Shown: positions 55,101-64,000 of the stretch, piece by piece
How the letters are laid out: each line of letters starts with the position of its first letter
Numbering within the stretch: position 1 is the stretch's first letter
From: Pocillopora verrucosa
Lineage: Eukaryota; Cnidaria; Anthozoa; Scleractinia; Pocilloporidae
Assembly: GCF_036669915.1 (NCBI RefSeq)
Contig: NC_089312.1
Location: 21,179,904 to 21,243,903, forward strand
Length of the DNA: 64,000 bases
Direction of reading: 5' to 3'
Translations under genes and position numbers: made by a program
The notes under the pieces: model-generated
What the model was told of the DNA's origin: nothing
The model's input: only the letters and a program-made list of their open reading frames with translations
Databases searched by the model: none

Positions 55101-55373
55101 GATTGGACAAACTGACCTAAAATTAATAAGACGTCTCGCATCCTTTAAATTGGAAAGGAGATAATTACATAATGCTGTTTTCATCTCTCTGAAAAAGCAT
55201 TCGTTGCATTCACCAGCAGTAATTTAAGTTCTGCCTGCAATTGAAAAGTGGTGATACCATTTCTAAAGTTACACTATTTACACTAACCTATAAGTAAGTA
55301 CGAAAGGTTTTTTCTCACCTTTACACAAACCAAGAACAATGAATTGTGTAAGCGTCTTGAAAAGAAACTTCAT
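49133..55373 (-). CDS. gene B: four-domain Ig-like transmembrane receptor with tyrosine-rich tail
   Basis: Exons (complement): 55319-55373 signal peptide (MKFLFKTLTQFIVLGLCK), 53143-53427 D1a, 52396-52668 D2a, 51229-51528 D1b, 50783-51055 D2b, 50270-50305 stalk (ELLRDDSEGATT), 49815-49953 TM, 49133-49463 tail; 563 residues, phases agree. All Ig and stalk exons are phase 1-1. D1-type domains share a Cys in a C-V-G motif (EVCVGRTA, DACVGDKV) and a core Trp. D2-type domains share the core Trp, TEL.I, AGIYEV and a late Cys (QCEIRK, GCEIRL); the canonical Ig Cys pair is missing in all four. The TM helix (VAPAALLGLVLVVLLSIV) has no charged residue. The tail has HVVLTEPVYMVQNEPIYASV, then YNTYGQI, a proline-rich PPVQPPTP and a final SESYYNSP. 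YASV-x6-YGQI is ITAM-like with V in place of L/I. It looks like gene A with a duplicated D1-D2 module. Confidence 0.75.
51750..52215. repeat. dispersed repeat in a gene B intron
   Basis: Between the D2a and D1b exons, 'aatcataaccat..aatttcctca' occurs near 51768 and again near 52184 in the same direction, and an inverted relative (gtaatggttacgattgacaa) lies near 52075. Short 'attggac/gtcgtcc' words fill the centre. No coding capacity; probably a non-autonomous element. Confidence 0.45.
53690..54222 (-). mobile_element. non-LTR retrotransposon (LINE) RT C-terminal fragment, frameshifted
   Basis: In gene B's first intron. The minus-strand frame shows KRLPSKINAKMTLTIKGTEL, VKLLGLEINSELSFTSHLKK, LCKKLSQRIDVLKKIRSCLP and YYNTMIRSVPHYVSSIWTSC, the typical post-palm part of jockey/CR1-like reverse transcriptases. 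A frameshift near 53830 leads into KKAARVIFDANNQASSVTLF. No endonuclease or RT catalytic core is present, so this is a dead 5'-truncated copy. Confidence 0.8.
54430..54760. repeat. palindromic 'caacatgttgc' repeat element
   Basis: Also in gene B's intron 1. The word CAACATGTTG and its partial forms (ttgcaacatgttgc, caacaatgttgcaag, cttgcaacatcc) recur in both orientations over about 300 bases. No coding frame is meaningful here. It is probably a small DNA element. Confidence 0.45.
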
Positions 55374-57112
55374 TGTCTTGATTAATTTCGTGCGTTATAC
55401 CATGGACTTTAAATTATCTCAAGCAAATAGTTACCAGTAATTGTGATGCAATGAATAGTATATCCGCACGCGCGTGTGCCTTTACATCATCGTTAGGTCA
55501 ACTGAGTTGATAGTTAACAATCACTCGCCTCAGGCTCAGTGAGTATCGCTGAATAATCGCCGGGACGAAATCGAGAGCATTATTGTATTCAAAAATGGTA
55601 CCTAAGCCTGAGGCGAACAACCGTGTTTGTATAACTGCTCAGGTGCTGTCGAATTTTGTTGTACATTCTGTAAATAGAGAAAGAGTTGCGTATATTATTT
55701 TGCGATTGTCTCAGAACAAGATTAACAGGCAGTTTTAATCGGTTAATTTAATTCAGTCAGCAAAAACTTCGCATCTTATCGAAAAAGATTCCGCCAGGCT
55801 TAGTAACATCTTTTGTGCACTTCGCAATTGAATTCTATGGCGTTTATCTTACCCCGATAACATTTGTTTGATTTAGCAAGAGGACCGGAACGCCAGTCGA
55901 GCACGGCGCGCACAGCTAAAGACCAGTAAGAAACTGGGTCGAGAACATGGCCCCGATGTCTTTCAGAGGGACTTAGCAGTCGTTGCGATGAGACGTCAAC
56001 GTAACATATTTGTTCTTGAATAACCTTAGCTCGGCTCTTTAAAGATCGCCATCCCAATTTCTCGGTTTCACCGACATCATTAAGGAAAACGAGATTGTCT
56101 TCTTTGAGAGTCACGGAAGAAGCACTAGATATTAATAGCGGAGCTCCAGCGTAGCCCCATAACCATACAAAATAGTAGTAACCCATCAAGCCGAAAAAAT
56201 TTGGTTGTACGACCGTACAAGTTGCTACTTTTAGTATGCGCGGCCAACTGTACCACGGGCACTATCTTAGCCTTTACGTAATGGACGGGCGAGGGAGAAG
56301 GTAAAGGCACAATTGAAATCAAGAAAGAAAGTTAGAAAGGACGCCAAAATAGGCAGAATACGGCGAAAGGAACGCGAAAGAGAACAATAAGGGGCATAAG
56401 TAAAAAGGCGTGTATCTAGCGAAGAGCAACGCGAGAAGGAACAAAGTCGCTCCGGAAAACAGACTGAAAGAGGTCATCAACAAAGAGAAGCGAACTATAA
56501 AGAGAGAAAGAAGAGGAGGTAAGTCGTGTCTTATCTGGGTTTTCTCTTACGCCAAGACCCAAAACAAATTCAAACTTTTTTTTTACCAACCGTCGTTTGA
56601 TACTAGCTTCAGCTTTTAATTCAACTGATCGCGTTTCGGTTAAACATTGACTCTAGCATTCATCACCTAAAAACCCTCACGCCGGTTCATCGCTCGAATA
56701 ATATTTCATAGTGTTCGTATTCTTCAAGTTATTTCTTTTCCTTTCGTTTAAAAGTTTAATACAGTCGTGGTGTTATGGGAAAAGAAGTTATCTTTCGTAT
56801 TTTGTTTTGCCTAGAAAGTTTTCAAATGAAGGCGAAAGGCGAGCGCAAGTTTCTACTTTTTTTCTCTTTAGTTAATTACCGCAGGGTTTATTCTATTAAT
56901 TTGAAAAATTCGTGCTTTGCCGAAGAGGTGTTGTCTTGATTAAGGTAATTTGATTTTGACAATATTGTCATGTGAGAACCCGTCAAACATCTGAGAATCA
57001 AATTACGGACCACAAATAAGTGGTGCAAACAAACTCACGGGTAAAATGGAGTTGGTTCTACAGTGGAATGAGTGAATTTAATTGTTTGGATGTGGTACTT
57101 TTCAGCGCTATG
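55374..57112. other. spacer upstream of gene B, end of unit 1
   Basis: Should contain the gene B promoter. A 129-residue minus-strand frame at 55800-56189 (start MMGYYYFVWLWGY) and an overlapping 65-residue frame have no recognisable domain, and I cannot call them genes. 56270-56530 is purine-rich. The right border at 57112/57113 is the unit 1/unit 2 junction. Confidence 0.35.
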
Positions 57113-57813
57113 TTCAATAGGATTGCCTTATTCAGAATGAACCACAACGGCCAATGAGAACAAAGACACATTTCACAAGGATCCGAGAGAGCCAAGCTCA
57201 AAATAAAACAGGCAAACTGTCTAAAGGGATAGAAAACACCTTGTATAAAATAATGACTTATTTCAGATTGAGAAGACGACGTGAGCGAAGTTAAAAAAAC
57301 TACCGAGCAACCCTGGTTGGCCAGTAGGAGAACTTCAAGTGCTAGTTACCTTATCCCCCCGTAACATCGTCTTTTTCTCTTTTCTTTTTTCCTCTTGTAT
57401 GTTCGTGTTTGTATCTTTGTGTGTAATCGTTTTGCACCACTTGTATATTATAACAACCGATAGACCTTAGAGTATTAGAACCGAGTTCTAGCCTGCAGAG
57501 CAGGCGTAATTTAGGCTAGCGAATGCTTACTTCATAACGAATATTATGGCCGCCATCTTTGATTTTAATGGCGGCGGAAGACTGGGGAGAGGAAAAATTT
57601 ATACCAAGGGGGCGGTCGACGGTCAAAAATAAGGAGAGGGGTGGAGGTAGAGGAGTGAAGAGGCGTCTTTAAAAGACTTTGTTTCAGGCCTAATGGCACT
57701 CAAATATTTTTGCAATTGTGGCATATCTTTTTAATAACGTTTTGCAACAAAACTTAAACAAAAGAGTGCAAAAATCATAGCTTGCTTCTTAAAGTTCCGA
57801 GCTAGTCACTGTA

Positions 57814-60600
57814 TTAAACAAGCTTATCCTCACTCTCGTCACTGAACGTTTCTCTTTCTCCTGAAAGCAGCGATAAGACTCTTGAAACGAGATTTAGAAT
57901 TTTATGGGTAGGTCGGACAAGTTTATCTTTAGTTATTACAGAGTCTTCGTTCACGGACATGAATTCTTCACCGTCTATGTGCGGGTCGTCCGCGTACTTT
58001 GAGTGTGGTTGGTCAACGGCAGAATAGATGACTTTTTTTCGAGAGGTGTAAATGGGTTCGTTCAACACGACATGTTGGAAATTTACAACGGGAGATTCTT
58101 CATCATCATGGCTTTCGTATTTCTTGAAGTGATCATGGATGGATAAAGGAAAGTCCTTAAATTCTTCACCGCCTATGTGCGTGTGGTCGTCCGCGTACTC
58201 TGGGTATGGTTGGTCAACGGCAGAATAGATGACTTTTTCTCAGAGCAAGACGGATATTCACAACTCTTTCTAATGATCTGTACACTGTTATGGTTAAAAA
58301 AAACTATTCAATGTAAAGATTAAAGGAATTGGTATTATAAGTTTGTTCTGTTGTCTCGCGACAAGGTCACTTGATGCAGAACGCAACGTTTCGACTGCTT
58401 ACTGCAAGTCTGCTTCAGGCGATGGGGTCGACTGGTTGTGGCAATTTTTCTTATGTAAATTGATTCTTTCACTTTCCTTGTGTACCAATGGTTTTCTCGG
58501 TCAATAAGCTTTGTTTCGCTCCACAGCGGCTTGTGTTCGGTTCCGTTAGCATGTTCTGAAACCGCGGAATTATGATTGCGTGTCGTGAGACAACAGAACA
58601 AACTTATAATATCATCCAACTACCACAATGAAAAACAACCTATTTCAAAACATTAAAGGAATTACCAGCAGATCGTGGTGTAAACTATATGAAGTCTAAC
58701 TGATCATAATTGTGGTATATGTATTTTTAAAAGGGGTAAGTTTCTAGAAAAGATGTGGTGCTTCGTCCGTAGGGGGTCTTACAAGATACCGTAGTTTTGA
58801 ATATAGAAGCGTTCCTCGCAGTTATGAACACTACTGAACTAGTAGTGAAAATAAGGCCTGAAAAAGCAGTGCACGTATACGATTTTCATATATTTACAGT
58901 CATAATGTAGTTTTATCAACTGAATTGATAATGTAATTTGACCACCGTAAAGAGTTTCTATAGCTGACTTTTCAAGGATTGGCCCTTCGTCACAACGAAT
59001 ACTGTTGATTTGTTTGCTTTTGGGACGGTATGAGTTTTCTATATTTTCTTCATCATCATAATTGTCTTTCTCAACTTCATCATCATTAGTTCCGATTTCA
59101 TACCACCCCCTCCTCCTCCCCCCGTATTCATCTGTCAATGCTCTGCCTCTTGATGAGCTTCCACTCAAGAACTGCTGTTTCACTATATTATAGTTCAGAA
59201 TTCACAAATTGTCACTCATCCGATGAAAATACCTATGTGCAGCTATATGGTGTTGTCAGATCGTTCAAATTAGTGATTAGAGAAATTCCAGTTTTACTAC
59301 CCGAGCTTAGGGATTCACAACTACACCATTAGGTTCGCGAATTAGATTTTTACCGCACATTATTTCGCGGAAGCTCAAGATTACTATCCTGTTTGCATAA
59401 TTCCGCGAAACTAAGTGTGTTTTTGACAGTGGCCTCTTTGACATGTATTTGAGGAAAATACTAACAAATGTAACTACGTTTTGTCTTGAAATAACACGAT
59501 GTTTTGCTCCTCAAAGGGCGACTCTGCAAAAATAATGTTCGAATTATACTTGATTAAACAATCAAAAACCGAAGAAAAACTACAAACCTTTTATCTGTAC
59601 TTCAATTGCTTTACGTATCTCACAATTGCCCTGTTTCAGTAACACCTCATAAATTCCCGCCATCTCTGGGCTTGCTGCAACAATTTCCAACTCGGTTTTA
59701 TCAGAATTTAAATAGATGTGGTGACTATCCTCTTCTCTTCGAACAAAATATCCTTGATGAGTCCAAGTCAAAGAGCCTGAAGTTGATTTCTCAACGTTTA
59801 ACAGGGCGTTATCACCTTGCTTTATTTCAACGGGACTTTTGACCAGAGTGTTTAAAAAGAGATCTGCAAAATTGATTTGTAACGATGTTATTAAATTATT
59901 TCCAAAATGTCTGCCCCTTTCAGTTTAGACAATAAAAAACACATCCTCAGTGATAGTCTCTTTGGGAAAAAATGCAAATGTTTGAATTATTTGCAAATGT
60001 AATGTCAAGCAGTGGTGGATTTACTTCGTGGTAAAGAGCACAGAACATTTCTTATGAAATGAAAACACATAAAAGTTCATTACTGATAATTATAACAGTT
60101 CACAATATGATTTTATACCATCAGTACTCGATACGTGTAGGTGTGGGAGGAAGTTTGGAAATGTAATAATGCAGAGAAAGAAATAAAGTTGATAATTTTT
60201 ACCAAGTCACATACAACTCATATATAGTTTAATAGATAGTTCACTTACGGAGGAGAAAAATCTCAAAAAATAATTCTTTTCTTACCGTCAACCACCAATT
60301 CAAAAGTGGCGTTATCGGTGAAGACGTTTTTATCGTCATCGACAAAAGAGGCATACGCATCGTAAGATCCAACATGACAGGGTAGAGCACGGCGAACGGT
60401 TAGAGATGTCTCGTTCCACGTTTTTACTAGAGAAAAGTGCAAACCCTCTGTCACTACTTGGCCGTTGTGATTCCAAGATATAGTATGGCTAAGGTTGTTT
60501 AAGTCTTGGTCGGTGTGAATCTTCGCATTGAAAGTAACACTATCACCAGCACAGATGGTAACTTTGTGACTACCAACCGGGTCAAGCTCCCATTGGACAC
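57814..60600 (-). pseudogene. gene A' : second copy of gene A lacking signal, TM and proximal tail
   Basis: Ig exons D1 (60286-60600) and D2 (59588-59863) keep splice sites, phase and open frames, with one amino-acid change each (Ser to Leu; Gly to Arg). The tail frame 57814-58241 is open, with both VIYSAV motifs (58215-58232, 58015-58032) and a few substitutions. An 849-base deletion with its junction at 58241/58242 removed the TM exon, the tail acceptor and the start of the tail. A separate 179-base deletion at about 61013 removed the signal-peptide exon. As it stands it cannot make a gene A-type receptor. Its phase 1-1 Ig exons could still be spliced into a transcript starting in the upstream copy of gene B. 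Confidence 0.75.
58333..58611 (-). mobile_element. Penelope-like 3' fragment, unit 2 copy
   Basis: Partner of 44189-44467 at an offset of 14144, with the same inverted arms and one or two substitutions (for example Arg to Lys in HWYTRKVKESIYIR). Present in both units, so it predates the duplication. Confidence 0.7.
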
Positions 60601-63359
60601 CTATGGCGATTAGAAATTTGCTTTCAGAGCATACAGGGGTGAGGTGGTGCTATGAATAAGGTGGAGGGGAAAAAGGAGGGAGGATATTGTCGCATTTATT
60701 TTGATCTCTGCCCTACAGCTAAAGCAAGGATTTGGTTGTCAATGTATCGTTGAAATTGTGGTGAAGGTGGAGCGAGGTAGTCCACAATGGATCAAGTATG
60801 GGCTCCTGCGCCGACTCTCTGCTACGACAATTAGCACTTAGTATCCGAGACAGTTTAAATTGAATCACTTGCAATCGTGGGGTGTCTCGCGATTCAAATC
60901 AGAGATTTACTCTCGTTCATAATGAAATGGTAGGATCTAACTGCTATCTGAGTCGTGGAAAGTCGCAACACGGAAAAACAAAATGATGGTTGAGTCTTTC
61001 TCTGTTTTGTTCAATTGTGACGTAACCAGAAGTGTATTCAGTGCGCGCGCAGCTTATTACTTGAATGGTAATGCTTTAATGAGTGACAAAACAGTAGTCT
61101 AGAAAACAAACCAAACGCATTATCTTGCCAAAACTTAACTAACAGGGCTGGTCTTCCTATCATTCTTCCAAGCTGGAGTTATACCATTTCCCGCTAACCT
61201 TCCAAAACAATTCAAGAACTAATTTAATTAAACTAAGAGGGTGCCAAACCGCTGATTGGAGCTTTTAGAAAAGAATGAATAGACTACTCACTCTCAGTGC
61301 AAGCAAGATTAGGAGATTCTCAAGTGTTGTAGAAAGAAGACTTCTGCGTCAATGACGCACATGAGAATAAATACTGAAATAAATTTCGGAACAAACCGAA
61401 GACGTCATAAAATTATTTCACAACCTAGGGAGCCTTATTGCATAAAACAATTGCTGGGTTTTCAAAACAGTCAAAATTGTGTTAGCCATATTGCATGAAA
61501 CAATTGCTGGGTTTTCAAAACAATCAAAATTGTGTTCACCTGCTTTCTTGCGTTAATATCAAAGGTTCTTATTCTTTCATTGATTTTGATCCGTTCGCGA
61601 ACTTAGAGAAGTTTACGTGATAATCAGTCTTATCAATAGCAAGCGACACCATTAAGCGATCACCCTGTATTCAGCGGTCGATTTCAAAGTTCCAAACTTT
61701 TCCCCCGTTAATTACTGTAATTTTCAATCTTATTAAGCGGTCGTGGTCACACTTGAATGAGTCCCGACGGCCATTTTGTATTGTTATCCATATGTATTGT
61801 ACGAGAATTTGCAGCGGGATCGCTCAAATAAAATTAAAAATAATCTAAATCAAATCCGTGTTTTTTTTAGCGAGCTTGTAGTTCATTAACTGGTCAAACA
61901 CGGTATAACAAAGTTTTTAATAAACTTTTTAATAGTTTGTCTCATGATAAGCTTGGTCACTTGAGTTGTAGATCGCGACGTTTCGACTGTTTACTGCTAG
62001 TCTTCATCGGGTTATGGGGCCGAATGCCCATGCTTTACCATTTGTATCACGGCGATCTAGTGCGATTGGCGGATTTCGATCCCCATTGTTCCCGTGAATT
62101 CTGGTTTTCTGGGGGACCTGACTCAAAGTTATTCCCTCGGTGGTCGTAGCGGCCTCCCTTCGTGATTCTTGATCTTTAGTATCCATGCTTCAGGAATTTC
62201 GATTCCGTTATCCCTGTTGATGTTATTAGGGTGAATTCTTATGTAGATAGCTTCCTTGAATCTTCTGTTGTACAAGTGTGAGTTTCAATCAATAAACTTA
62301 TCTTCGTTCAAAAGCGGGCGGTGGCCGGTCTTTTTGGCGTGCTCAGAAACGGCGGAGGTCTGGGTAATGGCTAAACGTATATCCCTCTCGTGTTCTTTCA
62401 TCCTCTCTTGCATAGGTCTTCCCGTTTCATCAATGTAGATTTTCAGCATTCACAGGGAATTCTGTAAACCACGCTATCCTCTCTAGCTGCCTTGAAAGTG
62501 TCCTTTGGTCGTACCAAATGCGATCTAAGTGTAGTGTTGGACTTGAATACTGCGTGGAGGCCTTGCTGTTGTACGCAACGGCGAAGAGGCTCTGGTACAC
62601 TTTTCACATTGGGCAAAAGTGTTGTGGAGTTGAACTGTGTCACAGGCTCTCTGCTTAGGGAGGAGTTTCTTTTTTTCGTAGCCTTCTGCACAAAGGAGGA
62701 GGGATAACCGTTGGAAACAAGAACCGATGAGTAATGTTTCTTTTCCTCGGAGATGACTGATGGTTTTGCCACGTGACGCTTTGCCCGGTCAGACAAATAC
62801 TTAACAATACCGCGCTTTAGTGATTGAGGGTGGTGTGAATCATACGCTAAGTACTGATCGGTGTGAATTGGTTTTTTGTAGACACTGGTGATCAAGCGTC
62901 TGTCTGGTTCCCTCGTAACTGACGTGTCGAGAAAAGCGAAAGAAATGGTGCCGTCCATATTGAAATATCCATCACACTCAACTGAAGACATATCTAGGCG
63001 GTCAGGTTACACTCACTGAATTGAAAATTCTTTCGCATCCCCCCTAATGGCAGAGATAACCAAAATATGGTTTCCGAAGCATACCTCTCCTTTAAGGGCT
63101 AAGCCCCATGTTTCAGGAATTTCATTCCCGAGGTAAACACTAAATACATCCAAGATACAGAACAGAACACATAAGCCTGCTATAGCGAGACAGGGAAGCA
63201 ACGAAAGAATCATAGAGAGATTTCCTCAATAATGGTGGTTTAATAATGCTTCAGAAAACAATGGAAATTACTTAACGTAAATATAACGAAAAAGATTAAA
63301 GAAAAAAACATACAAAAGAAAAAAGGGACGAACGAGAAACAGAAGTAATTAGGGGCTGT
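60601..63359. other. spacer between A' and B' with a PLE remnant
   Basis: The sequence is co-linear with 46458-49132. The signal-peptide exon that should lie here is deleted. The PLE fragment covers about 61930-62991. The short frame at 63013-63213 is co-linear with 48796-48996 in unit 1 and has no recognisable domain. Confidence 0.45.
61930..62991 (-). mobile_element. Penelope-like element fragment, unit 2 copy (longer)
   Basis: Same element as 47920-48745, with about 196 extra bases (62000-62195) that unit 1 has lost. The RT C-terminal frame runs on through VVYRIPCEC, then breaks. The GIY-YIG side reads KIYIDETGRP, with Asp where unit 1 has Gly, and an in-frame stop follows FID. Inactive. 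Confidence 0.8.
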
Positions 63360-63678
63360 TTAATCAGATTCGCTCCTGGAACTGAGATTCCTTTCAGCTC
63401 TTGGAGTCGGGGGTTGGACGGGAGGACCGATACGTGATTTATGAGTTGGTGAAGCATGAACATATTGCAATCTGCTTCCGTACGGGTCTAGACTAGGAGA
63501 ATGAGGATGACTTGAAGTAATTGGTTGGATTTGCCCGTAAGTGTTATATGGTTGGCCAATGGGTGCGTAGATAGGTTCATTTTGGACCATGTAAACGGGC
63601 TCCGTCAAAACAACATGCTGGACGGATTTTCCTCTTTCAACGTCACGGCGATCTTCCTTTTTCTTAGTCGTCTCAGAG
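63360..63678 (-). CDS. gene B' : last (cytoplasmic tail) exon of the second copy of gene B, partial gene
   Basis: Phase-2 acceptor at 63679 and the tail starting SETTKKKEDRR, with EPVYMVQNEPIYAPIGQPY and YGQIQPITSSH. Compared with gene B, the YASV motif has become YAPI (Ser-Val to Pro-Ile). An altered 3' end (gattaa in place of ttattac) stops the frame after RSESD, removing the terminal YYNSP. The TM exon is expected near 64030, just outside the window. Confidence 0.75.
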
Positions 63679-64000
63679 CTGATAAGGATAGGTATAAGAG
63701 ATACTTCTAAACGCTGTCATAAGAACATTTAATCGGATAAGACGATAAAAGAGGCACATATGAACGCTATCATCAGTACACGCGGTCGGAAAAGGGGGAA
63801 AAAGTTACCTCTAAACAACAATATTTGAACATATCATCTGAAATGGTTAAAAATATACAAATCTGTTTTAATCCGTTGTAAATACTGTTTAGAACCTACA
63901 TTTTATTCTAATGAAAGGTTCTTTGACTGAGTGTTGACAAAAAAAAGGGAAAAACGTAAACAAACAGAAAATAAAACAAACGGAAAAATTTAAGGTGAAA

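Larger units (their letters stand above)
41856..57112. repeat. segmental duplication unit 1 (genes A and B), 15,257 bp
   Basis: Homology to unit 2 begins at 41856/57113 (tcaataggattgcc). Everything from 41856 to about 49785 has a co-linear near-identical partner in 57113-64000. The Ig exons of gene A differ from their copies by 1 base in 315 and 2 bases in 276. Unit 1 is the more complete copy: it keeps gene A's signal, TM and full tail exons. The segment 49785-57112 has no partner inside the window but is expected beyond 64000 if the duplication is simple and tandem. Confidence 0.85.
57113..64000. repeat. segmental duplication unit 2 (continues past the window)
   Basis: Co-linear with 41856-49785. 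Relative to unit 1 it lacks 263 bases (unit 1 42395-42657), 849 bases (43249-44097) and 179 bases (46871-47049). It carries extra sequence near 61490-61555 and 62000-62195. The net offset falls from 15257 at the left border to 14215 at 49463/63678. Most differences outside these indels are single bases. Confidence 0.85.

Noticed and set aside
55800..56189. 129-codon minus-strand frame in the spacer upstream of gene B
   Set aside because: No recognisable domain or good splice or start context; kept only as a note in the spacer entry.
40981..64000. CRISPR, operon or prokaryotic island interpretation
   Set aside because: The window is intron-rich animal DNA with GT-AG introns; the repeats are eukaryotic transposon remnants and a segmental duplication.

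Overview
This is an animal nuclear window: AT-rich, with multi-exon genes, GT-AG introns, clear animal orthologues and many small dispersed repeats. The Penelope-like (PLE) fragments, SINE and MITE types look like those of anthozoan cnidarians, probably a stony coral; that placement is inference. I built every exon model by hand from open frames, splice sites and phase agreement. No transcript evidence was used.

Layout. (1) 255-6729, minus: first seven coding exons of an NMDA-receptor GluN1-like subunit; the rest lies left of the window. (2) 8146-15240, plus: a CIMAP/ODF3-like ciliary microtubule protein with two alternative first and two alternative last coding exons. (3) 15793-25439, minus: complete 18-exon PWP1 WD-repeat ribosome-biogenesis factor. 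(4) 26091-29204, plus: complete 7-exon Fe(II)/2-oxoglutarate dioxygenase of the isopenicillin-N-synthase-like family. (5) 32065-32799, minus: intronless DNAJB6-like co-chaperone. (6) 33520-39587, plus: complete 8-exon BTBD10/KCTD20-like BTB protein. These six genes form three successive head-to-head pairs.

From 40981 to the right edge lies a cluster of immunoglobulin-like transmembrane receptors, all on the minus strand. Gene A (42821-46988) is signal peptide, two Ig-like domains, TM and a tail with two ITIM-like motifs. Gene B (49133-55373) is signal peptide, four Ig-like domains in a D1-D2-D1-D2 order, stalk, TM and a tyrosine-rich tail. A third, unattached tail exon (40981-41245) carries a consensus ITAM and a YEEI motif and is phase-compatible with gene A's TM exon. 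All Ig exons are symmetric phase 1-1, and the domains lack the usual Ig cysteine pair but keep the core tryptophan.

The cluster is a recent tandem segmental duplication. Unit 1 starts at 41856 and unit 2 at 57113, a spacing of 15,257 bp. The second copy of gene A has lost its signal-peptide exon, TM exon and part of its tail through separate deletions. Only the last exon of the second copy of gene B lies inside the window. By analogy with the Hydractinia Alr genes, this is a candidate cell-recognition or allorecognition-type receptor locus. That role is inference, and it is the most interesting feature of the window.
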